Of a stretch of 64,000 nucleotides of DNA, positions 54,346 through 62,607 are shown one piece after another. Made by a program: the position numbers and the translations under genes. The notes under the pieces were generated by a model. The model did no database searches, had not been told where the DNA came from, and saw only the letters and a list, made by a program, of their open reading frames with translations. The DNA comes from Lachnospiraceae bacterium (GTDB lineage: Bacteria; Bacillota; Clostridia; Lachnospirales; Lachnospiraceae). The stretch's first letter is position 1; each line of letters opens with the position of its first letter. The DNA lies in contig JAEEYF010000006.1 of NCBI GenBank assembly GCA_016291655.1, forward strand, positions 45,057 to 109,056. The letters are read 5' to 3'.

Positions 54346-54428
54346 GCTGGTGTGGCGGAATGGCAGACGCAACAGACTCAAAATCTGTCGGGGGCAACCT
54401 CGTGCGGGTTCAAGTCCCGCCACCAGCA
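54346..54428 (+). tRNA. tRNA-Leu (anticodon CAA)
   Basis: The acceptor stem GCTGGTG (54346-54352) pairs with CACCAGC (54421-54427), discriminator A at 54428. The anticodon arm ACAGA/TCTGT encloses loop CTCAAAA, giving anticodon CAA (codon UUG). A long variable arm (about 14 nt) with GGGGGCAACCTC is typical of class II tRNA-Leu, and the T-arm GCGGGTTCAAGTCCCGC is intact. The CCA end is not encoded. Confidence 0.97.
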
Positions 54429-54440
54429 TTTATTTTTATC

Positions 54441-54469
54441 TTGACATTGGTGCTCTTTTTTTTTATGAT
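54441..54469 (+). promoter_or_regulatory. Sigma-A promoter of comFB-like gene
   Basis: TTGACA (54441-54446), 17-bp spacer containing a run of T, TATGAT (54464-54469). It lies 13 bp after tRNA-Leu and 23 bp before the gene start. Confidence 0.78.
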
Positions 54470-54491
54470 TACTTAAAGGAGGGCAATTAGC

Positions 54492-54776
54492 ATGGAGATC
54501 GTATTAAGGAATTTAACAGAAGATTATGTTATGCTTGTTTACAATGAGATTGCCCCTACTCTCGATTGTTGTAAATGTGATCAATGTCGTCTCGATACGA
54601 TATCTTATGCACTGAACAGATTAAAACCGAGATATGTTGTTTCCTCCGAGGGCGAATTGATGACGAAGCTCTGCGAATTTGACTATCAATTTGAAACAAC
54701 CGTCATGTCGGAGCTTACAAAAGCCGCCAAGGTGGTTAAAGAAAATCCCAGACATAAGCTCAATAAGGATCAATAA
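54492..54776 (+). CDS. Late competence protein ComFB family
   Basis: 94-aa protein of the ComFB family (PF10719), named for the middle gene of the Bacillus comF operon; some members bind c-di-nucleotides in other phyla. The family core VYNEIAPTLDCCKCDQCRLD, with its cysteines, and ALNRLKPRYVVS are clear. AAAGGAGG lies 9 bases before the ATG. It stands alone between tRNA-Leu and the NUDIX gene, so no competence operon context is seen. Confidence 0.88.
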   Translation: MEIVLRNLTEDYVMLVYNEIAPTLDCCKCDQCRLDTISYALNRLKPRYVVSSEGELMTKLCEFDYQFETTVMSELTKAAKVVKENPRHKLNKDQ

Positions 54777-54778
54777 TA

Positions 54779-54808
54779 AAAAAATCCCGTTTTTAAGCGG
54801 GATTTTTC
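54779..54808. terminator. Bidirectional terminator between comFB and NUDIX genes
   Basis: The stem AAAATCCCG/CGGGATTTT (54781-54789 with 54798-54806) has an 8-nt loop and A/T runs on both sides, so it can stop transcription from both convergent genes. Confidence 0.88.
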
Positions 54809-55258
54809 TTATGCTTCTCTTTTGCCCCACAAACCCTTTTTCTTAAGATCTATGTATTCTGCATAGGCTCTCTCAAGGATCTGTTTCTCATTGGCAAATT
54901 TGAGGAGATGTAATGCTTCATGGTATTTGTAATAACCGGAATCCATGAAATACTCCTCTCTCTGCGGTTTGCTATAGTAGCTTTCGGACGCCATCAAATA
55001 CCAATGAACATCCTTTGATACCGTATTCTGCTGAGTTGAAAACGTATATGAACTTTTTCCGACATACTTGATTATCGTTCCGTCGGCTCCCGTCTCTTCC
55101 TTAACCTCTCGCAAAGCTGTCTGTTCATGCTCTTCTCCGGGTTCGACGGTTCCTTTGGGCAGAACCCACCCTTCATACTTGTTTTTATAATTCTTGTACA
55201 GAAGAAGTATCTTTCCTCTAAAAATAACAACACCGCCACAGCTTGTTGCCTCAACCAT
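54809..55258 (-). CDS. NUDIX hydrolase
   Basis: 149-aa NUDIX protein. The box G-x5-E-x7-REVxEETGA is complete (GTVEPGEEHEQTALREVKEE). The N-terminus EATSCGGVVIFRGKILLLY is typical of the diadenosine polyphosphate or mRNA-cap-like hydrolases, but the substrate cannot be read. GGAGG lies 7 bases before the ATG. Confidence 0.9.
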   Translation of the reverse strand: MVEATSCGGVVIFRGKILLLYKNYKNKYEGWVLPKGTVEPGEEHEQTALREVKEETGADGTIIKYVGKSSYTFSTQQNTVSKDVHWYLMASESYYSKPQREEYFMDSGYYKYHEALHLLKFANEKQILERAYAEYIDLKKKGLWGKREA

Positions 55259-55299
55259 CGCAATGCCTCCGTAGGTGTGTTAAAACTTAAACTGAAATG

Positions 55300-55328
55300 A
55301 GTATACATCATTTATAACTCCCATGCAA
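55300..55328 (-). promoter_or_regulatory. Sigma-A promoter of NUDIX gene
   Basis: Minus strand: TTGCAT (55323-55328), 17-bp spacer, TATACT (55300-55305), 42 bp before the start codon. Confidence 0.72.
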
Positions 55329-55408
55329 CCAAAAACTTTTTTCGTTCGGATCCTTTGTAAGTTTTCGAAAACCGCGTATTACACATCTTTATTTTATTGT
55401 TTCTTTGG

Positions 55409-55437
55409 TTTACAAAGCCCATCCAAGGCTTTATAAT
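55409..55437 (+). promoter_or_regulatory. Sigma-A promoter of SPFH gene with inverted repeat in spacer
   Basis: TTTACA (55409-55414), 17-bp spacer, TATAAT (55432-55437). The inverted repeat AAAGCC-N7-GGCTTT (55414-55432) fills the spacer exactly, between the two hexamers, as expected for an operator. The gap from the NUDIX start to this point (55259-55408) otherwise holds only the NUDIX promoter. Confidence 0.72.
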
Positions 55438-55487
55438 CTAATACAAATGCGGGATTTAAACCCCAAGATCAAAAAAGGAGATTAAAA

Positions 55488-56474
55488 ATGGGTTCATTTG
55501 TTTTTGGTATTATTGTAATTGTTTTAGGTATTATTTCTGCAATTGCTTTAAAGCACAGCAGAGCTGCCGTTGCAGGTAAGATTACGGCTGCTGTGGGATG
55601 TGTACTCGGTATCGTGATCATCGTAATAAGTTGTTTTGCAACAGTTCCCACAGGACACACCGGTATCCTCACCACCTTCGGTAAAGTAGAGGACACCACA
55701 TACGAAGCAGGTGTTCATTTCATCCTTCCCTGGCAGGAAGTCGTAAACATGGATAACCGTGTACAGAAGCTCACCAAAGACATGGAAGCTTTCTCATCGG
55801 ACATTCAGGAAGTTACTCTTAAATACACCTTAAACTATCGTATTGAGAGTTCACAGGCTCAGAAGCTTTATAAAACAGTCGGCGTAAACTACCCCGCAAC
55901 CATCGTTGAGCCTAAGATCGAGGATGCGGTTAAAACCATCACCGCACAGTACAACGCTGAAAACCTTGTCTCAAAGCGTGCTGAACTCGGTGACAAGATC
56001 GAAGCCCTTCTTACCGAAAGCCTTGCTTCCTACAATATAGTAGTAATGGGTACGGCAGTCGAAAACCTTGACTTCACCGACGAATTCACAACAGCCGTTG
56101 AAGCAAAGCAGGTTGCTGAGCAGAACAAGATCAAAGCCAAGACCGAGCAGGAAAGAGAGACAATGGAAAAGGAAGAAGAGCTGAAGCGTAACGAGGCAGC
56201 TGCACAGTCCGCAGCCAAGGTTGCAAGAACAGAAGCCGAATCCGCAGCAGAAGTTGCAAAGATCCAGGCCAACGCTGATCTTGAGGTTTCCAAGATCCAG
56301 GCAGACGCAGCAGAATATGCAGGTCAGAAGGAAGCCGCAAAGAACAAGGCTCTCGCATCTTCTCTTACCGAAGAACTTCTCAAGTACAATTACATCCTTC
56401 AGTGGAACGGTCAGCTTCCCGAAACCTACATGGGCTCCGAGAACGTTAACACGATCCTTGACATCACCAAGTAA
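55488..56474 (+). CDS. SPFH/Band 7 (prohibitin-like) membrane protein
   Basis: 328-aa protein with two hydrophobic segments at the N-terminus (about residues 3-23 and 33-53), then the SPFH domain starting VPTGHTGILTTFGKVEDTTY (60-240). A long Ala/Glu/Lys coiled-coil (about 205-290) follows, ending with KALASSLTEELLKYNYILQW. Such proteins scaffold membrane microdomains or protect proteases. AAAAAGGAG lies before the ATG. It is a single-gene unit with its own promoter and terminator. Confidence 0.93.
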   Translation: MGSFVFGIIVIVLGIISAIALKHSRAAVAGKITAAVGCVLGIVIIVISCFATVPTGHTGILTTFGKVEDTTYEAGVHFILPWQEVVNMDNRVQKLTKDMEAFSSDIQEVTLKYTLNYRIESSQAQKLYKTVGVNYPATIVEPKIEDAVKTITAQYNAENLVSKRAELGDKIEALLTESLASYNIVVMGTAVENLDFTDEFTTAVEAKQVAEQNKIKAKTEQERETMEKEEELKRNEAAAQSAAKVARTEAESAAEVAKIQANADLEVSKIQADAAEYAGQKEAAKNKALASSLTEELLKYNYILQWNGQLPETYMGSENVNTILDITK

Positions 56475-56508
56475 TTAAACCTCACGATTACTTAAACCTT
56501 AACAAAAA

Positions 56509-56551
56509 ACTCCGGAAACGATGAGTCTTTATGGCTCTTCGATCCCGGAGT
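56509..56551. terminator. Bidirectional terminator between SPFH and U32 genes
   Basis: The stem ACTCCGG/CCGGAGT (56509-56515 with 56545-56551) continues inward with CGATGAG/CTCTTCG (one mismatch). There are T-rich tracts on both outer sides, suiting the two convergent genes. Confidence 0.85.
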
Positions 56552-56555
56552 ATTT

Positions 56556-58958
56556 TTATTCCACTCCGCGTCTCATATGACCGCGGGTATAATTGCCTTT
56601 TAAAGCCGTATTGTCACGATATGCACGTAAAACAGCCGCCGTTTCCTCCCGTGTTTCCGTGGTAAAGGAAAGGATGTTTGAACAAAAACCTGCCGTTTCC
56701 TCAAGCTCTCTCATCCCTATCAGAGAATAGATCGAGGAATTGTAGATCACGTTAAGACAGGAAGGACAAAGTGTCTTTACGGGAAAGATCACTCCCGTCT
56801 TGTCCTTAAGCCCCAATGTCTTCTTTTCTCCACGGGTCTTCTTGAGACACACAAGGAAATTGTCCCTCAGGCATTGTGCACTGTACATTACGGGCGTTCT
56901 GCCGTAAACAATGAGATTTCTGGTGCTCGCATCAAGGTCCTTTAGTTCGCTCAGATTGAGTTCCAAAGACGCCGTATAGCTTTCGGCTCCTATCAGCCCG
57001 TTCAAAAAAGCCAACGCCTCATCGTTCATCGTATAAAGCGCATCGGAGCATATGACTTTGCAGTTCGGATCGAGCTCCTTAACAAATTCAAGTTCATCAA
57101 GGGAATTGATCACAATCCCGTCCGGGATCGTGAGATCAAGCTCTCTTTCATATCTTTCCGCTTCCTTTTTTCTAAAGATCGGAGGCAGACACAGATAGAC
57201 CTCTTTTCCGGTATTCATCGCCTGTTTTGCGCATTCGAGCTGAGCCTTGATCCCTTCCTCCTGAAGATCCAGAAAAACGGTATTTACAAGATCGAATTTC
57301 AAAACCTCTTCCAACTGCTCCCTTTCGGAAACCTTGCATACGGTCTTCGGTTTTTTGAGCTTTGTTTCCCTGAACCCGCAGCCTTCAAAAGGTCTTTCGG
57401 TTACGGCTTTTCTAAAAACACCTTCAAGTATGATCTTCTTAAGACCGGCAAAGGCATTTTTTCTCAGTTCCTTGATCTTTCCCACGGGAAGAAAAACATT
57501 TCCCGTAACCTCTGCCCGAAGCTCATCAAAAATAAAATCGCTTTCTCCGGTCTTGTTTAATACAGTCTTTATATCTTCCGCCGTCATCGGACGTGACTTT
57601 GCTTCCTCTACCACATCACCCTGAGCGGTAAAGCTCCGGCCGAAAAGAGAAACCGAAAGACAGACTTTTTCTCCCGCCTTTGCCTTAAATAAACCGATGC
57701 AGGAGGATCTTTTGTCTTTTTTAAGGAACTCCTCATCTATCCTGTCAAGAAGACTTTTGTTCTTTGTCCTGAAAACAGGGGTACCTTTTGATGTTTTGAA
57801 GTTTGGAGGGACATTAATGTCATATAATCCGGATTTTCCTTCCGCAAGTCTCTCCAGTCCCGCTGCCCCCACGGTAAACTCAAAACTTTCCCTACCGCGT
57901 ATCTCCAGTACGTCTCCCGCTTCAAGTTCTGTTTCCGGCCTGATGGTCACATGTCTGCCCGATACATCGGAGACCTTTCCCACCTGCACTCCCGAATGAT
58001 TTGCTCTGTCGGGCGTCATCATTACCGGTCCGTGATAACTAAAGTAATATCCTTTTGTAAAGCCGCCGCGATTATAGATCTCGGAAACCTCTCTCACTCT
58101 CTCGGTAACGGCTGTGGGATTGTCCTTTACAAAGCGTTCGAAACCCTCTCTCCCAAGCTCCTCGTATTTCCTTGTCAGAAAGGCATAGGCAGAGGTGATC
58201 CCCGCAGTATATTCCGGCTTTTTCATCCTTCCCTCGATCTTGAAGGAATCTATGCCCGCATCTATCAGGTCGGGAATGTTTTCCAGCGTGCATATGTCCT
58301 TTAGACTCAACAGACAGCCTTCTTTGACGGTCCTGTCGTTTTCAAGCAGCTCGTAGCGCTGTCTGCAGGGCTGAGCGCATCTTCCGCGATTACCGCTCCT
58401 TCCGCCTATCATACTGCTCAAAAGGCACTGACCGGAATAGGAATAGCAAAGCGCACCGTGCACGAAGCATTCAAGCTCAAGCTTTGTCTCACCTCTTAAT
58501 TGTCTGATCTCCGAGATCGACAATTCACGAGCAGGCACAACTCTTGTAACCCCGCCGATGTCCTCAAGCAGCTTTGCTCCCTTCCCGCTGCATACAGTCA
58601 TCTGAGTGCTGGCATGGATCGGAAGCTCCGGAAAGTTTCGTTTTATAAAAGACAGAACTCCGAAGTCCTGAACTATGACTGCATCCAGTCCCCGTTCATA
58701 ATAGCTTTTCAGGTAATCAAAAAGACTGCCCCTGAGTTCTTTTTCCTTTAAAAGAGTATTCACGGTCAGATAAATCTTTTTTCCGTTTAAATGAATAAAA
58801 TCGATGGCAGAAAGAAGTTCCTCCTCCTCGGGATTGTCGGCATATGCCCTTGCCCCGAATTTTCCGCCACCGATATACACCGCATCCGCTCCTGCCGCAA
58901 CCGCTCCTTTAAGGGAAGCTATTGAGCCCGCGGGTGCAAGAATTTCGATCTTTTTCAT
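56556..58958 (-). CDS. U32 family protein with DUF3656 (RlhA/YdcP-like)
   Basis: 800-aa U32 protein. The N-terminal half has the U32 core EILAPAGSIASLKGAVAAGA and the signature ECFVHGALCYSYSGQCLLSS with RGRCAQPCR, whose cysteines probably bind an iron-sulfur cluster. The C-terminal half matches the DUF3656 arrangement of E. coli RlhA (YdcP), which hydroxylates C2501 of 23S rRNA using prephenate. Assignment as the rRNA hydroxylase is inference; the old 'collagenase-like peptidase' name is less likely. The ATG at 58958 has AAGG 8 bases ahead. Confidence 0.88.
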   Translation of the reverse strand: MKKIEILAPAGSIASLKGAVAAGADAVYIGGGKFGARAYADNPEEEELLSAIDFIHLNGKKIYLTVNTLLKEKELRGSLFDYLKSYYERGLDAVIVQDFGVLSFIKRNFPELPIHASTQMTVCSGKGAKLLEDIGGVTRVVPARELSISEIRQLRGETKLELECFVHGALCYSYSGQCLLSSMIGGRSGNRGRCAQPCRQRYELLENDRTVKEGCLLSLKDICTLENIPDLIDAGIDSFKIEGRMKKPEYTAGITSAYAFLTRKYEELGREGFERFVKDNPTAVTERVREVSEIYNRGGFTKGYYFSYHGPVMMTPDRANHSGVQVGKVSDVSGRHVTIRPETELEAGDVLEIRGRESFEFTVGAAGLERLAEGKSGLYDINVPPNFKTSKGTPVFRTKNKSLLDRIDEEFLKKDKRSSCIGLFKAKAGEKVCLSVSLFGRSFTAQGDVVEEAKSRPMTAEDIKTVLNKTGESDFIFDELRAEVTGNVFLPVGKIKELRKNAFAGLKKIILEGVFRKAVTERPFEGCGFRETKLKKPKTVCKVSEREQLEEVLKFDLVNTVFLDLQEEGIKAQLECAKQAMNTGKEVYLCLPPIFRKKEAERYERELDLTIPDGIVINSLDELEFVKELDPNCKVICSDALYTMNDEALAFLNGLIGAESYTASLELNLSELKDLDASTRNLIVYGRTPVMYSAQCLRDNFLVCLKKTRGEKKTLGLKDKTGVIFPVKTLCPSCLNVIYNSSIYSLIGMRELEETAGFCSNILSFTTETREETAAVLRAYRDNTALKGNYTRGHMRRGVE

Positions 58959-58996
58959 TTTTGTTACCTTCTTAAAAACTTGCTTGCCCAATGTGA

Positions 58997-59398
58997 TCAA
59001 ATATCTTTCATTTCGGTTTCGAACCTGATCACCTTTCTCTGAAGTTCAAGATTGTCTTTTCTTAAAAGTCTGTTTTCCTTCTCTGTTTCTTCAAGCTTGT
59101 TGCGATACTCCGAGATCGTGTTTTGAAGATTCTCCACTTCTTTTTTATGATCCACGAAATTGGCTGAGTTTTCCTCTTCCAACGCCTTAAGCTTCAGATA
59201 ATCATCAGCTATGTTTATCATGATAAGGATGTTTCTCTCGGAATCATTGATAATGTTATTTCCGTTTACGCCTTTTAAAGCCGCCTGTTTATTGTTGATG
59301 TAGTCGGCAATCTTGTGAAGATATTCAACATTTTCATAACCGGCAATATTATAATTTTTCCCGTTAATTATAACCTGTGCGTCATTCTTTTTGTTCAT
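58997..59398 (-). CDS. zapA: Cell division protein ZapA
   Basis: 133-aa FtsZ-ring stabiliser. The N-terminal ZapA fold (QVIINGKNYNIAGYENVEYL) is followed by a long C-terminal coiled-coil (about residues 60-125). GGAG lies just ahead of the ATG. It is between ruvB and the U32 gene, 18 bp after ruvB; this ruvAB-zapA-U32 order is common in clostridia. Confidence 0.9.
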   Translation of the reverse strand: MNKKNDAQVIINGKNYNIAGYENVEYLHKIADYINNKQAALKGVNGNNIINDSERNILIMINIADDYLKLKALEEENSANFVDHKKEVENLQNTISEYRNKLEETEKENRLLRKDNLELQRKVIRFETEMKDI

Positions 59399-59416
59399 AT
59401 CTCACTCCAATACTTT

Positions 59417-60421
59417 CTACTCTTCAGGCATGCTGAGTCCCAAGTGTTTATATGCCTCCCTGCTCGGAACACGACCTCTGGGAGTTCTTAATATAAAACC
59501 GTTTTGAACCAGGAAGGGCTCATAAACTTCTTCAAGGGTTCCCGGGTCTTCTCCTATGGTTGTTGCTATCGCTTCAATACCGACGGGTCTTCCGCCGAAA
59601 TTCACGGTCATGCATTTAAGAATAGCTCTGTCGGTATTATCGAGGCCGAAATTATCGACTTCAAGAAAATCCAATGCTTTTTGAGCCGCATCGCAAGTGA
59701 TCTCATTGCCGTATTTGATCTGAGCAAAATCCCTGACACGTTTCAAAAGCCGGTTTGCTAGTCTCGGAGTTCCTCTGGATCTGCCGGCGATCTCCCCTGC
59801 CGCAGCAGGCTCTATGGCTACTCCGAGAACCTCCGCACTTCTCATGACAATTTCCGTCAGTTCCTCACGGGTGTAATACTCCAGGCGGTTAATGATGCCA
59901 AACCTGTCACGCAAGGGTGCTGTCAGCATGCCCGCTCTCGTGGTTGCTCCCACCAGCGTAAATTTGGGCAGATCCAGCCGTATGGATTTAGCCCCCGCGC
60001 CTTTACCGATGATAATGTCTATAACAAAGTCCTCCATGGCAGGATAAAGCAATTCTTCCACCTGGCGATTCAGCCTGTGTATCTCGTCGATGAAAAGCAC
60101 ATCGCCCTCCTGAAGGTTGTTAAGGATGGCAGCCATATCTCCGGGCTTTTCAATGGCGGGGCCTGCCGTAACCTTAAAATTAACACCCATTTCATTGGCA
60201 ATAATGCCTGCAAGTGTTGTCTTTCCGAGTCCGGGAGGTCCGAAAAAAAGGACATGATCCAGCGTCTCGTTTCTGGACTTTGCCGCTTCCATATAAACCT
60301 TAAGGTTTTCCTTTGCCTTGGCCTGTCCAATGTATTCCTTGAGCTTCTTTGGTCTAAGGCTGCCTTCGGTCTTAATATCTTCTTCTGTGATCTCTGTTGA
60401 GATAAGTCTTTTACCACCCAT
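59417..60421 (-). CDS. ruvB: Holliday junction branch migration ATPase RuvB
   Basis: AAA+ motor (334 aa) of the RuvABC complex. Walker [14 protein letters not shown], Walker [13 protein letters not shown], sensor 1 LVGATTRAG and the RDRFG arginine region are intact. The C-terminal winged helix has [16 protein letters not shown] and TPRGR. It starts 3 bp after ruvA. Confidence 0.98.
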   Translation of the reverse strand: MGGKRLISTEITEEDIKTEGSLRPKKLKEYIGQAKAKENLKVYMEAAKSRNETLDHVLFFGPPGLGKTTLAGIIANEMGVNFKVTAGPAIEKPGDMAAILNNLQEGDVLFIDEIHRLNRQVEELLYPAMEDFVIDIIIGKGAGAKSIRLDLPKFTLVGATTRAGMLTAPLRDRFGIINRLEYYTREELTEIVMRSAEVLGVAIEPAAAGEIAGRSRGTPRLANRLLKRVRDFAQIKYGNEITCDAAQKALDFLEVDNFGLDNTDRAILKCMTVNFGGRPVGIEAIATTIGEDPGTLEEVYEPFLVQNGFILRTPRGRVPSREAYKHLGLSMPEE

Positions 60422-60424
60422 ATA

Positions 60425-61033
60425 TTAAATCTTCTTCAACGCAAGTTTAATGATCTCTTCCGCAGTCGCATCTTCTCCCGCATTTACCGAATTAACCGTC
60501 TTCATGGCTTCGGTCATACTGAAGCCGAGGGAATTCAGGGCCTGCGCTGCTTCCATTATCGCATCTCTGTTACCCTTTTCCGCGTTTTCATTTCCGAAGC
60601 CGTAACCGGAGTCCAAACCTTCGGATGCTTTTTCAGCTTTATCCTTAAGGAAAAGCACTATTTTCTCGGCCATCTTTTTGCCGACTCCCTGAGCCATGGT
60701 CAGCGTCTTAATATCTCCGGAAAGAACCGCCATTACCACATCCTTGGGGCTCAGAGCCGAAAGAACGGAAAGTGCCGCCTTAGGTCCCACTCCGCTGACG
60801 GTGATCAGATCTTTGAACATTTCAAGTTCTTCATCTTCGATAAAACCGTAAAGAAACATTCCGTCTTCTCTGACCTGCATATAGGTGTTCAGGAAGATCT
60901 CGCTTCCCACATGCCCTGCTTCTCTTAAAACGGTGGTCGGAACATAGACCTGAAAACCTATGCCTGATGCCGTAACGACAACAACGGAGTCATCATATAT
61001 TTTTGATACTCTTCCTTCGACATAAGCGATCAT
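60425..61033 (-). CDS. ruvA: Holliday junction DNA-binding protein RuvA
   Basis: 202-aa tetrameric junction-binding protein. The OB-fold start MIAYVEGRVSKI, the helix-hairpin-helix motifs (LITVSGVGPKAALSVLS and GVGKKMAEKIVLFLKDK) and the C-terminal RuvB-binding domain are present. Its ATG overlaps the stop of the upstream small gene (ATGA). Confidence 0.97.
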   Translation of the reverse strand: MIAYVEGRVSKIYDDSVVVVTASGIGFQVYVPTTVLREAGHVGSEIFLNTYMQVREDGMFLYGFIEDEELEMFKDLITVSGVGPKAALSVLSALSPKDVVMAVLSGDIKTLTMAQGVGKKMAEKIVLFLKDKAEKASEGLDSGYGFGNENAEKGNRDAIMEAAQALNSLGFSMTEAMKTVNSVNAGEDATAEEIIKLALKKI

Positions 61034-61293
61034 TTTTTGCCACCGCCAATACTCTTAAATTCACCTTTTTTTACAAACAATCTTCCTTCGTCGATGAAAC
61101 GCACAATCTCAAAAGGAGAAATGTCAAGCCCCTCCGCAATCTGTATGGCATTGCTGTTGGGATAACGCTTAAGATAATTCTCTATCCTTTCAAATTCCTC
61201 TTCTTCGATTTTAACGCACTCATTACAGCAGGTTCTTTCCTTCCATGAAGTAAAAACCTTACCGCAATATCTGCAAACACACGCCTTAACCAT
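61030..61293 (-). CDS. TIGR03826-type flagellar region protein (YvyF-like), zinc ribbon
   Basis: 87-aa protein with two CxxC-type motifs (CVCRYCGK, CCNEC), then a helical segment resembling a helix-turn-helix (NAIQIAEGLDISPFEIVRFIDEG). It matches the family annotated as TIGR03826/YvyF, found near flagellar genes in Bacillus and clostridia and of uncertain function. Here it is far from the fla operon, overlapping the cmpB-like gene by 8 bp and ruvA by 4 bp, so it is tightly coupled to ruvAB. Confidence 0.8.
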   Translation of the reverse strand: MVKACVCRYCGKVFTSWKERTCCNECVKIEEEEFERIENYLKRYPNSNAIQIAEGLDISPFEIVRFIDEGRLFVKKGEFKSIGGGKK

Positions 61294-62377
61294 TCTTACG
61301 TTCTTTCCTTTGCTTAATACGTTTTATTATATTGTTATTCTCTTTATATCCGAATTCTTCTTTTAGTTCGGATACGGTTTCCTCTCTGTCTCCATCCCAT
61401 TTCATATAAGGAAAGGCCTCAGAAATACGCTTTGCTGTATATTGGAGATAGCCCTTGAAGCCGGAGGCTATCTTGGACAAGCCCTGTCTCAAAAGATCCG
61501 TAAGCTGATCTACTTTTGTTTTTCCAAATTCAGCTGCCTTGTTGATACGTATCTTGTTGGCAGCGAGCATCCTGTCTATGACCCCTATGCTGCCTTCGAT
61601 CTTTTTGTCCATTTCCTCTTTTCGTTCATCATACCCCTGCATGGTAAATGCAATGGACGCATCCACTCTGTCCATAAAATGCTCTATAACATCACCGAGC
61701 GCAGTTTCACCGTATCTCTTCTTAAACTCGTTCTTACCCGAAACTTCTGCATTTCTGATACCTGTTGCAATGTTGGACAGTTCCCCTTTAATCTTTGTAA
61801 TGAGCGTGATCTTCTGTTCGATCTTTACCGTAGCCACGATGGTAGATACCAGATCGCCTATGAACAGGATGAGGATCACATAGCCTATACGTTCAAAAAA
61901 AACTCTGGGAAATCTTTCGATAAAAGAGATCACAAGAGGATGTAAAAACCTGGTCAGTACAATAGCCATCAACCCCCAGAAACAAGCAACGGGAAAACAT
62001 ATTCTTCCTCTGATGTTTAACGGTATATGGGAATAATCCCACCATTTGGCATGAAACAGCACTTCCATGATCCAGCTTGTAAAATACTCAAAAGCAGAAG
62101 CCACAAACATGCCCAGTAAAAAAATGATAACATAGCTTTTAAAAGAAGAATCGTCAACGATCTCCTTCATGCCCGGATTAAAGAAAACCAAAAGCATACC
62201 GGTTGCGGCGCAGCCGTATATGGGTATCACGGGTCCGTTAAGAAAGCCGCGGTTAATGAGTTTTCCTTCAACCACCGAGCAATAGCAGCATTCCCATATC
62301 CAGCCTACGAAACAATATATAAAGAAGCAATAAAACACATTGAAAAAATCAATACCAAACAAAGATAATCCAAACAT
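61286..62377 (-). CDS. Membrane protein of the CmpB/PF06541 family (putative ABC transporter permease)
   Basis: 363-aa membrane protein. Five or six hydrophobic segments lie in the first ~190 residues, with the family motif VGWIWECCYCSVVEGKLINRGFLNGPVIPIYG in parts around residues 25-55. The remaining half is a charged helical cytoplasmic region (about 195-363). The family is annotated as ABC permease without experimental proof. It heads the operon leading to ruvAB, zapA and the U32 gene, and is preceded by a long leader with a terminator-like hairpin. Confidence 0.83.
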   Translation of the reverse strand: MFGLSLFGIDFFNVFYCFFIYCFVGWIWECCYCSVVEGKLINRGFLNGPVIPIYGCAATGMLLVFFNPGMKEIVDDSSFKSYVIIFLLGMFVASAFEYFTSWIMEVLFHAKWWDYSHIPLNIRGRICFPVACFWGLMAIVLTRFLHPLVISFIERFPRVFFERIGYVILILFIGDLVSTIVATVKIEQKITLITKIKGELSNIATGIRNAEVSGKNEFKKRYGETALGDVIEHFMDRVDASIAFTMQGYDERKEEMDKKIEGSIGVIDRMLAANKIRINKAAEFGKTKVDQLTDLLRQGLSKIASGFKGYLQYTAKRISEAFPYMKWDGDREETVSELKEEFGYKENNNIIKRIKQRKERKNG

Positions 62378-62428
62378 TAAAAAAGCCCCCAGATTTAAAT
62401 TTTTTTACAGTATTGCTCCATAGCCCCC

Positions 62429-62464
62429 AAAAAACCGCCCGTATTCGATCTCGTCCGAAGCGGT
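62429..62464 (-). terminator. Terminator-like hairpin in the cmpB leader
   Basis: Minus strand: stem ACCGC/GCGGT (62460-62464 with 62434-62438) and inner stem TTCG/CGAA with an 8-nt loop and a 5-nt bulge, followed by six T. It lies 52 bp before the cmpB start, inside the leader, so it looks like an attenuator. Downstream, GGGGGCT occurs twice (62422-62428 and 62384-62390), the second as the likely ribosome site. Confidence 0.55.
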
Positions 62465-62607
62465 CCGATCACTTTTCACATATCCCAAATTTAAGAAAAA
62501 ATAAATAACCGTTACTTTATAATATCAAAAGATGTGCTAAATTTAAAGACAAAAATTTAAAAGTGTGCTATATATTTAAAGTAGTCAAAATTAAGAAAGG
62601 ACCCGAC
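62465..62607. other. Divergent cmpB/RNase H-like promoter region
   Basis: AT-rich gap with no gene. TATAATAT at 62518-62525 reads as a -10 on the plus strand and TATTAT on the minus strand; TTTAAA at 62542-62547 is a weak minus-strand -35 at 17 bp. A direct repeat TGTGCTA (62533-62539 and 62564-62570, 31 bp apart), each followed by ATTTAAAG, precedes the plus-strand gene. No confident plus-strand -35 is seen. Confidence 0.45.

Noticed and set aside
62533..62580. NrdR-box-like sequence and repeat before the RNase H-like gene
   Set aside because: The core CTATATATT matches but the flanks do not (9 of 16), and there is no reason for NrdR control of that gene.
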